Shown one piece after another: positions 44,118 through 52,634 of a stretch of DNA of 64,000 nt; the stretch's first letter is position 1; each line of letters starts with the position of its first letter. The notes beneath the pieces were generated by a model. It was not told where the DNA came from, did no database searches, and saw nothing but the letters and a program-made list of their open reading frames with translations. The stretch is taken from NCBI GenBank assembly GCA_017553505.1, contig JAFZLD010000022.1:124001-188000 (forward strand), in the 5' to 3' direction. The DNA is from Lachnospiraceae bacterium. GTDB lineage: Bacteria > Bacillota > Clostridia > Lachnospirales > Lachnospiraceae. The position numbers and the translations under genes were made by a program.

Positions 44118-45151
44118 TACTTAGATGTATGATATTCGTTGTGGTCTTCCTGTTGGCGACTGCAATGATTGGCTACAACTTAAAAAGGGACGATGAAAGC
44201 CCGCTGATGACGCTTGTCTATGGGCTTATCATATCCTGGGCATTGGCCTTCGTCGTGGGTGTGCCGCTTATTATCAAGCACAAGCCGCTTTCACTGATGA
44301 TGTGGATTTTACTTGCGTTATATGGTGTGCTTGCAGCAACAGGGCTGTTTACGTGTATCAGGAAGCGCATCATTGCCGGGCCGAAAGCGCCGATTGTGTC
44401 TTTCAAAAAGTCCGAAATAATTTACCTAGGTTTGTTTCTTGGCATAGTGGCATTTCAGCTCTATAAGGCGATTTTCTATGCTTGTGCCGACGGTGACGAT
44501 GCTTTTTATATTGCGACAGCAAGGACAGCAGAGATATCGAACCGTATGTATGAGCTGGATGCTTATATAGGTGTACCTGTTGACGAGATGCCTTTCAGAT
44601 ATGTATTCGCGCCTTTCCCTATGTGGGAAGCTGTATTGGCGCGGGTGAGCGGTGTTCACACGGCAACATTGGCGCATACGATTCTTCCGCCTATATTGAT
44701 TGTTGTGACCTATATACTGTACAACGAGATTTCCAAGTTGCTGTTCGGAGCGGAGAACAGAGAGAAGAGATTCATGTTCTTAACGCTTACGGCAGTGTTT
44801 GAAATGTTTGCCAACGTTTCCACATCAACTTCGGGAACGTTCTTACTTACACGTGCAAGACAGGGTAAGGAAGCGCTTGCGTGCATTATTTTGCCGCTTC
44901 TTTTCTACGAACTCTTCAGACTGGCTCGGGCTGAGGTTGAGCTTAAGATTAAAGATTTGATGCTTCTTTTTGCTGCTTTTGGCGCGGCATCACTGTCGAG
45001 CTTGCTCGGCAACGTTCTGGCACCGATTATGATTGCCGGCGCGGCACTTTGGATGCTTGTCAAAAGAAAACGATTTGGGAACATCGTCCTTATTTGCACA
45101 CCCGTAATTATCAGTGCAGCGACAGTATTGATGTATCTAAAAATCAGATAG
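44114..45151 (+). CDS. DUF6077-like polytopic membrane protein, N-terminal part
   Basis: A 345-residue protein with about nine membrane segments. Its extracytoplasmic loop after helix 4 reads FYACADGDDAFYIATARTAE, with the DGDDAFY text I associate with DUF6077 GT-C-like proteins, then VPVDEMPFRYVFAPFPMWEA. It ends abruptly in a membrane segment (VLMYLKIR) at a TAG. After a second in-frame stop nine bases on, the same frame continues at 45164 with another membrane segment and a soluble tail. The two may be one ancestral protein now split, or a two-subunit form. ATG 44114 overlaps the preceding stop. Confidence 0.6.
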   Translation: MILRCMIFVVVFLLATAMIGYNLKRDDESPLMTLVYGLIISWALAFVVGVPLIIKHKPLSLMMWILLALYGVLAATGLFTCIRKRIIAGPKAPIVSFKKSEIIYLGLFLGIVAFQLYKAIFYACADGDDAFYIATARTAEISNRMYELDAYIGVPVDEMPFRYVFAPFPMWEAVLARVSGVHTATLAHTILPPILIVVTYILYNEISKLLFGAENREKRFMFLTLTAVFEMFANVSTSTSGTFLLTRARQGKEALACIILPLLFYELFRLARAEVELKIKDLMLLFAAFGAASLSSLLGNVLAPIMIAGAALWMLVKRKRFGNIVLICTPVIISAATVLMYLKIR

Positions 45152-45163
45152 GGGGCTTGAAAA

Positions 45164-45946
45164 TTGGGAAGAATGCTTGACAATTTAAGAGACTTTTCGG
45201 GCTCCGGATTTTTATTTATACTTTTACTTGTAAGTATCGTATTTCTGGGTTTCAGATTAAAGCGCGGTACGGTAAAGACTCTTACCGTGTACCTGCCGAT
45301 ATTTGTGCTCGCGATTTTCTTTTGTCCGCTTTGGAATATTTACACTAAGAACGCCGAGGACGGAGAGATACTGTACAGGCTGCTTTGGATGATTCCTTTT
45401 GCGGTGGTGGTGTGCAGTGCGCTTGTCGAGGCGGTGCATATGCTGCCGGAGCGGTACAGAGCGGTTTCTTTTGCTGCGGCAGTGCTGATTATAATAATTT
45501 CGGGCAAGTATATTTACGCCAATCCCCACTTTTACAAGGCCGAGAACAGCTACCATGTTCCGCAGGATGTGGTGGATATATGCGACGACATTAGGATTGA
45601 GGGGCGAGAGATTCGTGCCTGCTTTCCGATTGAGAGGATTCAGTATGTGAGGCAGTATTCGCCTTATGTGTGCCTGGCTTACGGAAGAACGGTTCTTCTC
45701 GGAAACGGTTATAATGATTACAGTCAGGTTGAAGAGTTTTTGGACGATGAGGTCATTGATACCGAGGGGCTCACGGAGGAGCTTAGGCGGGTTGATACGC
45801 CTTATCTGATACTCAAGCAGGATACAGAGATGACGGAGAAGCCCGATAAATACGGCTTTAACTACGTTAAATCTTACGGCGAGTATGATTTGTATCTGGA
45901 TGAGAACGCATACCTTGGCACCTGGACGGAATTTACGGACAATTAG
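45164..45946 (+). CDS. Membrane protein with C-terminal soluble domain, probable second half of the preceding protein
   Basis: A 260-residue protein with about four N-terminal membrane segments and a soluble domain from about residue 125 (VPQDVVDICDDIRIEGREIRA onward) rich in Tyr and acidic residues. It lies in the same reading frame as the gene before it, separated by TAG (45149) and TGA (45158). The TTG at 45164 is spaced eight bases from GGGGG at 45151-45155, so a separate translation start looks genuine; an ATG at 45173 is too far from it. On its own I do not recognise a family. Confidence 0.55.
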   Translation: MGRMLDNLRDFSGSGFLFILLLVSIVFLGFRLKRGTVKTLTVYLPIFVLAIFFCPLWNIYTKNAEDGEILYRLLWMIPFAVVVCSALVEAVHMLPERYRAVSFAAAVLIIIISGKYIYANPHFYKAENSYHVPQDVVDICDDIRIEGREIRACFPIERIQYVRQYSPYVCLAYGRTVLLGNGYNDYSQVEEFLDDEVIDTEGLTEELRRVDTPYLILKQDTEMTEKPDKYGFNYVKSYGEYDLYLDENAYLGTWTEFTDN

Positions 45947-45956
45947 GAGGGTTAAG

Positions 45957-46889
45957 ATGGACAACATAGCGGTTTTGATACCTTGCTATAACGAGGAGAA
46001 GACAATCGGGAAAGTTGTGGCCGATGTTAAGGCCAATATCCCCGAAGCGGTTGTGTACGTATACGACAACAACTCAACCGACAAGACCTCCGAAATTGCT
46101 GCGGCTGCGGGCGCTATTGTGCGCAAGGAGCACCTTCAGGGCAAAGGAAACGTTATCAGAAGAATGTTCCGTGAAATCGATGCCAAGTGCTATCTTATGG
46201 TGGACGGTGATGATACTTATCCCATGGAATTTGCCCGCGAGATGTGCGATTTGGTGACAGAAGACGGCGCTGATATGGTGGTGGGCGACAGACTTTCTTC
46301 TACGTATTTCACAGAGAATAAGCGTCCGTTCCATAATTTTGGAAACAGCTTCGTAAGATTTGCAATCAACAGACTTTTTAAGACAAATATCAAGGATATC
46401 ATGACGGGGTACAGAGCTTTCAGCTTTAACTTCGCCAAGACCTTCCCTGTGCTATCCAAAGGCTTTGAGATAGAGACGGAGATGACCATTCATGCGGTTT
46501 ACAACAACATGGATGTCAGAAACGTTGTGGTGGAATACAGAGACCGTCCGGAAGGTTCGGTGTCCAAGCTTTCCACGTATTCGGATGGTTTTAAGGTAAT
46601 TATGACCATCGTTAAGCTATACAAGAATTACAAGCCTTTTGCGTTCTTTAACGCTATAGCGATTCTACTTACACTTGTTTCGGTGATTTTCTTTATCCCT
46701 GTATTGATGGAGTATATTGAAACCGGACTTGTAAGCCGATTCCCGACACTCATTGTGTGCGGATTCGTGGTAATTGCGGCGATTCAGTCGTTCTTTGCCG
46801 GACTCATTCTTTCGACAATGGCTAATAAGAACAGACGCGACTTCGAGCAAAGGCTTATCAATATTCATTTTGAGGAAAGAAATTTATGA
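45957..46889 (+). CDS. GT2 glycosyltransferase with two C-terminal membrane helices
   Basis: A 310-residue GT2 of the DPM/UDP-sugar:polyprenol type: VLIPCYNEEKTIGKVV, VYDNNSTDKTSE, MVDGDDTYPME near residue 85, VGDRLSSTYF, and MTGYRAFSFNF near 140. The C-terminal helices (about 225-250 and 260-285) are followed by NIHFEERNL. It differs from the three GtrB-like enzymes in having DGDD for the metal site. It probably loads a sugar on Und-P. GGAGGG precedes the ATG at 45957; a longer reading from 45885 runs inside the previous gene. Overlaps the ABC gene by 4 nt (ATGA). Confidence 0.85.
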   Translation: MDNIAVLIPCYNEEKTIGKVVADVKANIPEAVVYVYDNNSTDKTSEIAAAAGAIVRKEHLQGKGNVIRRMFREIDAKCYLMVDGDDTYPMEFAREMCDLVTEDGADMVVGDRLSSTYFTENKRPFHNFGNSFVRFAINRLFKTNIKDIMTGYRAFSFNFAKTFPVLSKGFEIETEMTIHAVYNNMDVRNVVVEYRDRPEGSVSKLSTYSDGFKVIMTIVKLYKNYKPFAFFNAIAILLTLVSVIFFIPVLMEYIETGLVSRFPTLIVCGFVVIAAIQSFFAGLILSTMANKNRRDFEQRLINIHFEERNL

Positions 46890-48622
46890 AACAGATCTGG
46901 CAGAAACTGATGCGTCTTTTTGACAAGAAGCAGAAGCATCAGATGGCGGGACTTGTGGTGCTCATGGTAATCGGAGCGGCACTTGAGACCGCAAGCACCA
47001 TGTTACTCATGGCGGTTATCGGAGTGCTGGTAACTCCTGAGACCATGCAGACCAACAGAATACTTAGCGTGGCATACAAGATGCTTGGCATGAGCGATAA
47101 GGGATTTACCATATTTCTCATGGTGCTTTTGATTTTTTCTTTTGTGGCCAAGAATGCGTACTTGTTCCTGCTTTGGAAGTTAACATACGCTTTCGTATAC
47201 AAGAATCAGTTCAGAACTTCCGAGCGTCTTATGCGTAACTACATTAAGAGGCCTTATGAGTTCTACCTGTTCGCGGATACGGCGGTTGTGCAGAGAAGTA
47301 TTACTTCGGACGTTAACAACATGTACGGCCTGGTACAGGCACTTCTGACGCTTGCTACAGAGGTTATGGTATGCCTCTTCCTTGCGGCACTGCTGTTCAT
47401 TACCGCTCCGCTTTTCTGTATCGTGATGGGCGCGTTGCTGATTATCGTAATGTTCTGCATCACCAAGCTGTTAAAGCCTGTAATGGAGCGTGCGGGTAAG
47501 GACAATCAGGACTTCTATTCGGGACTCTTTAAGTGGATTTCCCAGACCGTTCAGGGTATCAAGGAAGTCAAGGTTACCGGTACCGAGAAGTACTTTGTAG
47601 ACGAGTACAAAAAATGCGGAACGGGCTATGTTAACGCTGTTCAGAGATATACGCTTTACAACAATACTCCCAAGCTTTTGATTGAGACCGTAAGTATTGC
47701 GGGCATGATGGCTTGTCTTATAGTGCTTCTTTTGAAGGGAGGCAACATCGAGGCAGAACTTCCCGCTCTCGGCGGTATTGTGGCAGCGGCTTACAGACTG
47801 CTTCCTTCGGCCAATAAGATTAACAATCAGCTTAACGCGATATCATACTTTAAGCCTTTCCTCATGAATGTTTCCGACAATCTTATCGAGGAAATCGACA
47901 ATAAGAACACGGACATGTCCTTTGCAGATCCTAACGTTACGAAGCTTGACATCAAGAAGGGCATCAGCCTTCGCGGTATCACTTACAAGTATCCTGAGAC
48001 CGAGAGATATATCTTTAAGGATGCCGACATGGAGATTCCGATTGGCTCGGCTGTCGGTGTTGTCGGTTCTTCGGGAGCAGGTAAGACCACTATCGTGGAC
48101 ATTCTCCTCGGACTCTTAAAGGTTGAGAAGGGTGGCGTGTACGCGGACGATGTTAATACTGAGGACAATTACAGGGGCTGGCTTGCGAACGTCGGCTACA
48201 TTCCTCAGATGATTTATATGCTCGACGGCAGCATCAGAAAGAACGTTGCTTTTGGTGTTCCGGACGATAAGATTGATGAAAACCGTGTGTGGGCTGTGCT
48301 TGAAGAAGCGCACCTTGCGGACTACATCAGAACGCTTCCCGACGGTCTTGATACAGAGATCGGTGAGCGCGGCATTCGTATTTCCGGTGGTCAGAGACAG
48401 CGCATCGGTATAGCAAGAGCACTTTACAACGACCCTGAGGTGCTCATTCTCGATGAGGCGACTTCGGCGCTTGACAACGACACCGAAGCGGCTATTATGG
48501 AATCGATAAACGCATTGCATGGTAAGAAGACTCTCGTGATTATTGCTCACAGGCTTCAGACCATCGAAAAGTGCGATATGGTATATAGAGTTAAGGATGG
48601 TAAGATTACGGTAGAGAGATAA
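46886..48622 (+). CDS. PglK/MsbA-like ABC flippase for lipid-linked oligosaccharide
   Basis: A 578-residue half-transporter with six membrane segments (about residues 20-320) fused to an ATPase domain: Walker A GSSGAGKTT near 394, Q-loop in IPQMIYML, signature ISGGQRQRIGIARAL, Walker B VLILDEATSALD and the switch His in IIAHRL. It works as a homodimer. The place behind six GT2/GT-C genes suggests export of lipid-linked oligosaccharide as for PglK, giving the locus a second export route beside Wzx at 5284. Its start overlaps the previous stop (ATGA). Confidence 0.85.
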   Translation: MKQIWQKLMRLFDKKQKHQMAGLVVLMVIGAALETASTMLLMAVIGVLVTPETMQTNRILSVAYKMLGMSDKGFTIFLMVLLIFSFVAKNAYLFLLWKLTYAFVYKNQFRTSERLMRNYIKRPYEFYLFADTAVVQRSITSDVNNMYGLVQALLTLATEVMVCLFLAALLFITAPLFCIVMGALLIIVMFCITKLLKPVMERAGKDNQDFYSGLFKWISQTVQGIKEVKVTGTEKYFVDEYKKCGTGYVNAVQRYTLYNNTPKLLIETVSIAGMMACLIVLLLKGGNIEAELPALGGIVAAAYRLLPSANKINNQLNAISYFKPFLMNVSDNLIEEIDNKNTDMSFADPNVTKLDIKKGISLRGITYKYPETERYIFKDADMEIPIGSAVGVVGSSGAGKTTIVDILLGLLKVEKGGVYADDVNTEDNYRGWLANVGYIPQMIYMLDGSIRKNVAFGVPDDKIDENRVWAVLEEAHLADYIRTLPDGLDTEIGERGIRISGGQRQRIGIARALYNDPEVLILDEATSALDNDTEAAIMESINALHGKKTLVIIAHRLQTIEKCDMVYRVKDGKITVER

Positions 48623-48652
48623 TTATATATTGGGGAAGGGGGTTACAATCGT

Positions 48653-50341
48653 ATGATTCAGAAGATACGCAACAGCTTGCTACTGCAGCTCATCTGCATT
48701 ATTCTGGCTGTTCTTATTGTGCTCACCGGTACCCTCTATATCTCGTACCGCTACGTTCGACAGACCACTTACAATTACGCTGAGGCGCTCTCCGACAGCT
48801 TGCTCAGGCAGGCCGATAACGCCATGAGCCTCTACGAAGAGAACCTTCGCTATAACGCCGAGGCCTTGTGCCAGTACGTGGTCATGGAAGACATGAGTGA
48901 GGAAAATAAAGATGCCCAACAGGCGAAGATTTCCTCCTACTATTCTCAAATAGCTCTTAAAAATCGTGAGATAGTATCCGCAATTCTCCTAGATAAAGAC
49001 ATGAATACATTGGTGTCCCTCGGTAAGCCCGTGACACTTCCGAAGAAGCAGCAGTACCTGCGAAAAGGCGAAGACCTTAACGCCGACTGGTACTATCCTG
49101 ACAGCAAGGACTTCTACTACGCTTTCTTTTATCCTATATACGGGGGAGCGGGCGGAAGCGCGCAGGAGCAGCTCGGAATGTGCGTGTTCATCTTAGAGCC
49201 CTGGCGAATCGACGGTACTCTTAACAATATCCTAAACGACAGCATGGCTGCCATGCTTCTCAGTGACTCCAATAAATTAGACTTATCCTTCAGCACTTTC
49301 GGCAATGTTCCGTCGGACGTTACCATGGCTGAGTTAAAAGAAAACGAAGACTATGTGTACCGCGAAGGTAACTGGCAGAACGGTATTCGTATCGCGGTGG
49401 CGGTTTCCGTATCGGGCAATTCCGAGGGAAGCGAGTCGGTTCGAAAGCTTATCATGCTGGCGGCGATTTTGATTACGCTCTTCCTTGCGATTATTATTTT
49501 CTTTTCATACTACATGATGGCGCGACCGATACATGCGATTGACAGGTTTATCGATGATTCGATTAAGCACCCGGAGAGGCGACTTAAGTTCCGAAGAACC
49601 GACGAAATCGGTACGGTGGCGGCAAGCCTTAACCATATGCTTGATGAGAATCAGCGCATGATTGAGGAGATTAAGGATAGCAAAATAAGGCTTTACGAGA
49701 CAGAGCTTGCGCAGCAGCGGATGGAAATTCTTGCGTATCGTAACCAGATTAACCCACATTTCCTGTACAATACGCTTTCCTGTATACGTGATATGGCGCT
49801 GATTAATGACGAGGACAATATCGCGGAAGTTGCCATGGCACTGTCTGATATCTTCAGGTATGCTGTTAAGGGCAGTAATATCGTGACGGTGAGGGATGAG
49901 GTGTCGCATATTGAGAGATACGCGCGCATCATGGACTACAGATTCATGGGTAAGATTGCCATCAAGACCGATGTTGAGGAAGCGGTGATGGACAAGCCGA
50001 TGATAAGATTCTTCCTGCAACCGCTTGTGGAGAACTCCGTATTCCACGGACTTGAGAGCAAGATGGACGCGGGATATGTAAATGTTTGCATCAAAAGCGT
50101 CGGCGACAGGATGGAAATGACCGTTACCGACAACGGCTGCGGCATGGATGCGGAGACTCTTGAAAATTATCGTAACGAGATTAATAATCCGCGTGAGAGC
50201 GGCGGTATAGGACTTTCCAATATCGTGCAGCGACTGCGCCTGTTCTATGGCGATGATTACACCATCACTGCGGACAGTGAGATAGATAAAGGTACCGTGA
50301 TACGCATTTCGGTACCGGATCATATGAGAGAGCCCGGCTAG
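48653..50341 (+). CDS. YesM-type sensor histidine kinase
   Basis: A 562-residue membrane kinase. The first helix (about residues 8-30) and second helix (about 265-288) bracket an extracytoplasmic Cache-like sensor domain of about 235 residues. HAMP follows (MARPIHAIDRFIDDSI), then the kinase core with the phospho-acceptor His in NQINPHFLYNTLSCIRD near 369 and the ATP site RFFLQPLVENSVFHGLE, DNGCGMD near 492 and GGIGLSNIVQRL. This type commonly controls carbohydrate uptake genes; the response regulator begins 35 nt on. Confidence 0.92.
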   Translation: MIQKIRNSLLLQLICIILAVLIVLTGTLYISYRYVRQTTYNYAEALSDSLLRQADNAMSLYEENLRYNAEALCQYVVMEDMSEENKDAQQAKISSYYSQIALKNREIVSAILLDKDMNTLVSLGKPVTLPKKQQYLRKGEDLNADWYYPDSKDFYYAFFYPIYGGAGGSAQEQLGMCVFILEPWRIDGTLNNILNDSMAAMLLSDSNKLDLSFSTFGNVPSDVTMAELKENEDYVYREGNWQNGIRIAVAVSVSGNSEGSESVRKLIMLAAILITLFLAIIIFFSYYMMARPIHAIDRFIDDSIKHPERRLKFRRTDEIGTVAASLNHMLDENQRMIEEIKDSKIRLYETELAQQRMEILAYRNQINPHFLYNTLSCIRDMALINDEDNIAEVAMALSDIFRYAVKGSNIVTVRDEVSHIERYARIMDYRFMGKIAIKTDVEEAVMDKPMIRFFLQPLVENSVFHGLESKMDAGYVNVCIKSVGDRMEMTVTDNGCGMDAETLENYRNEINNPRESGGIGLSNIVQRLRLFYGDDYTITADSEIDKGTVIRISVPDHMREPG

Positions 50342-50376
50342 GCTCGTACTACATCTGATTTCGGGGGGCGATTTGG

Positions 50377-51099
50377 ATGTTAAATGTTTATATTGCAGAC
50401 GATGAAGTCTGGATTACACTGGGGCTTAAGAAGCTGCTTGAGAAACTGAATATGGACATCTTCGTAGTAGGAACCGCCAATAACGGACTCACGGCCAAAG
50501 AAGAAATAGCGATGTTTAAGCCCGACGTTGTCTTCACCGACATACGTATGCCCGGGCTTTCGGGTCTTGAGCTTTTACAGGCTATTCCTGAGGTGTCACC
50601 CGACACAAAAGTGGTGATTATCTCAGGCTACGCAGAGTTTTCATATGCCAAGGAAGCCGTACAGCATCATGCCTATGACTATCTACTTAAACCGATTAAA
50701 GAAGAAGACCTTCAGAGAGTTTTGTCTGCTATCGTGAGTGAGACAGGTGTAGAGGCGAGTGAAGACGGTAAGACTGTTTACTATGACCGCCTTATTGACA
50801 ATGTTGTGACGGAGATTCGCGACCATTACATGGAGGATATCTCCCTTACTTCGCTTGCGGGTAAGTACAATGTCAGCATGGGCAGACTCAGCGAGATGAT
50901 TAAGGAGCACCTTAAAGTCAATTTCTCCGACTATATCGCTACTCTCAGGATTCAGCGCGCCAAGGAACTCTTACGCGACGAGTCCTTATCGATTCAGGAA
51001 ATCGCAGAGATTGTGGGTTATAACGACTATTTTTATTTTACCAAGGTGTTTAAGAAAGTAGCCGGAATTTCTCCCAGCAAGTATCGTAAGTCTATATAA
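50377..51099 (+). CDS. AraC-family response regulator
   Basis: A 240-residue regulator: receiver domain (1-120) with the acidic pocket ADDE, the phospho-acceptor Asp55 in VVFTDIRMPG and the conserved Lys in YLLKPIKEED near 106, then an AraC-type DNA-binding domain (about 140-240) with LTSLAGKYNVSMGRLSEMIK and ELLRDESLSIQEIAEIVGYN, YFTKVFKKVAGISPSKYRKS. It is probably phosphorylated by the kinase just upstream and activates the sugar transport genes behind it. SD GGGGGG before ATG 50377. A terminator follows at once, so the regulator pair and the transport genes are separate units. Confidence 0.93.
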   Translation: MLNVYIADDEVWITLGLKKLLEKLNMDIFVVGTANNGLTAKEEIAMFKPDVVFTDIRMPGLSGLELLQAIPEVSPDTKVVIISGYAEFSYAKEAVQHHAYDYLLKPIKEEDLQRVLSAIVSETGVEASEDGKTVYYDRLIDNVVTEIRDHYMEDISLTSLAGKYNVSMGRLSEMIKEHLKVNFSDYIATLRIQRAKELLRDESLSIQEIAEIVGYNDYFYFTKVFKKVAGISPSKYRKSI

Positions 51100-51108
51100 G
51101 AAAATGAG

Positions 51109-51154
51109 AAAGATCGCATTGCACAAAGATTAGGTGATAGTGCGGTCTTTTTTT
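51109..51154 (+). terminator. Rho-independent terminator after the response regulator
   Basis: AAAGATCGCA (51109-51118) pairs over 10 bp (one G-U) with TGCGGTCTTT (51141-51150), followed by more T residues. It separates the two-component system from the transport operon. Confidence 0.8.
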
Positions 51155-51163
51155 GATGAAAGA

Positions 51164-51230
51164 GGTAAAAATTTGGTAAAATTTTCCGCGATTGGTAAAA
51201 AATATTACAAAAAAGCAAAAATTTTACCAA
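51164..51230 (+). promoter_or_regulatory. Candidate operator: repeated GGTAAAA motif upstream of the binding-protein gene
   Basis: GGTAAAA occurs at 51164-51170, 51175-51181 and 51194-51200, and its reverse complement at 51222-51228. TTGGTAAAATTTT (51173-51185) and AAAATTTTACCAA (51218-51230) form an exact 13-bp inverted repeat. Directly repeated sites of this kind suit an AraC-type activator such as the regulator encoded just upstream. Confidence 0.5.
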
Positions 51231-51344
51231 TCCGCCGAAATAATTGCATTTAAATATATACATAATAGCTATACCATGATGTCATTGGGAGTGCTCACAA
51301 ACGAAACTGAAAATGGTTATGTATTGTATAGCAGGAGGTTATCT

Positions 51345-52556
51345 ATGAAAAAGAGAATCATTAGTGTATTACTCAGTGCACTGTTAGTTCTCGGCACATT
51401 CGCAGGTTGCGGTAACGCAGCTACAAACAGCGGCGAATCAAGCACGAAGAGCAACACAGCAGCTCAGACTCAGACAGAGACAAAGACTGAGACTAAGACA
51501 GCAGCAGCTGACGACACCATCAAGATCGGTGTTTCAATCTGGAGTTCAACCGACGTTCTCGGTTCACAGTGTAAGATGATTATCGACGAGGCAGCTAAGG
51601 CTCTCGGCGTTCAGGTTCAGTATGTTGACCAGGGTCACGTATCAGAGAAGGTTACCGCATCTGTTGAACAGCTTTGCGCAGCAGGATGTCAGGGTATCAT
51701 CATCTGTAACTCATCCGATACAGAAATGGCTTCAGCCATCAAGACATGTAACGACAACGGCGTATATCTTGCTCAGTTCTTCCGTATCATCAGCAAGGAC
51801 AACAGCGCAGATATCTACCAGGCAGCAGTTGATTCCGAATACTATGTAGGCGCAGTTCACGAGAACGAGCCCGAAAACGGCGAAAAGCTCGTTAACATCC
51901 TTCTTGAGAAGGGCGATCGTAACATCGGTCTTATCGGTTGGGAACAGGGTGATGCTACATGGCTCGGCAGATGGGAAGGCTACAAGGCAGGCGTTGAAAA
52001 GTGGAACGCAGCTCATCCCGACGATCAGGCAGTCCTTTCAGAGCCCCAGTACGCAGGTACTTCTTCTGAAGGCGGTTCCAAGGCAGCAGAAGCTCTTATG
52101 AGCGCTAACCCCGACCTCGATGCACTTATCCCCGCAGGTGGCGGCGGAGATCCTCTTCAGGGCGCTATCGCAGCTGTTGAGCGTGCAGGCAAGACTCAGG
52201 ACATCGACATCGTATCCACAGACTTCCTTCCCGACCTTGGCGAAAGACTTGCCAACGGTTCCATGGCAGGTGAATCCGGCGGACACTACTGCGATCCCCT
52301 CTTTGCATTCATGGCAGTTTACAACGCAGTTAAGGGTAATTACAAAGACTTCGGCGGCAAGTTCGAAGACATCAAATTCCCTTACCTCTACGTTGCATCT
52401 CCCGATGACTATGTAGATTATGAAAAGTACTTCGTAGATCAGCTTCCTTACACTGCAGAAGAACTTGCAGATATGGCTAAGCTCGATATGGAAGGTCTTA
52501 AGGCTAAGGCAGCAGCTCTTTCAATTGAAGACGCAGCGGCTAGATCAGGTAAATAG
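51345..52556 (+). CDS. Sugar ABC transporter substrate-binding lipoprotein
   Basis: A 403-residue type I periplasmic-binding-fold lipoprotein. The signal peptide MKKRIISVLLSALLVLGTFAGC ends with a lipobox (GTFAGC), followed by a Ser/Thr/Glu-rich linker (about residues 23-55) and the binding domain with IKIGVSIWSSTD, IIICNSSDTE, NIGLIGWEQGDATW and DALIPAGGGGDPLQGA. It resembles the RbsB/MglB-type family that pairs with RbsA-type ATPases. AGGAGG lies eight bases before the ATG at 51345; earlier in-frame codons lie in the regulatory region. It is followed by a strong hairpin that may set its high expression relative to the permease genes. Confidence 0.92.
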   Translation: MKKRIISVLLSALLVLGTFAGCGNAATNSGESSTKSNTAAQTQTETKTETKTAAADDTIKIGVSIWSSTDVLGSQCKMIIDEAAKALGVQVQYVDQGHVSEKVTASVEQLCAAGCQGIIICNSSDTEMASAIKTCNDNGVYLAQFFRIISKDNSADIYQAAVDSEYYVGAVHENEPENGEKLVNILLEKGDRNIGLIGWEQGDATWLGRWEGYKAGVEKWNAAHPDDQAVLSEPQYAGTSSEGGSKAAEALMSANPDLDALIPAGGGGDPLQGAIAAVERAGKTQDIDIVSTDFLPDLGERLANGSMAGESGGHYCDPLFAFMAVYNAVKGNYKDFGGKFEDIKFPYLYVASPDDYVDYEKYFVDQLPYTAEELADMAKLDMEGLKAKAAALSIEDAAARSGK

Positions 52557-52570
52557 TTATTGTGTAATGG

Positions 52571-52608
52571 CAGGCCGGTATCGACGCTCACACGGCGATA
52601 CCGGCCTG
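52571..52608 (+). promoter_or_regulatory. Intercistronic hairpin between binding-protein and permease genes
   Basis: CAGGCCGGTATCG (52571-52583) and CGATACCGGCCTG (52596-52608) form a perfect 13-bp stem with a 12-nt loop and no T-run. Such hairpins protect the upstream mRNA or partly stop transcription, giving more binding protein than permease. Confidence 0.6.
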
Positions 52609-52634
52609 ATTCTATAAAATCGCAGGTGAATCAT

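Noticed and set aside
45885-45956. Upstream in-frame extension of the GT2 at 45957
   Set aside because: It lies within the preceding gene and has no ribosome site; GGAGGG before 45957 fits the family start.
51192-51344. N-terminal extension of the sugar-binding protein
   Set aside because: It would run through the operator region and destroy the signal peptide; AGGAGG and the lipobox fix the start at 51345.
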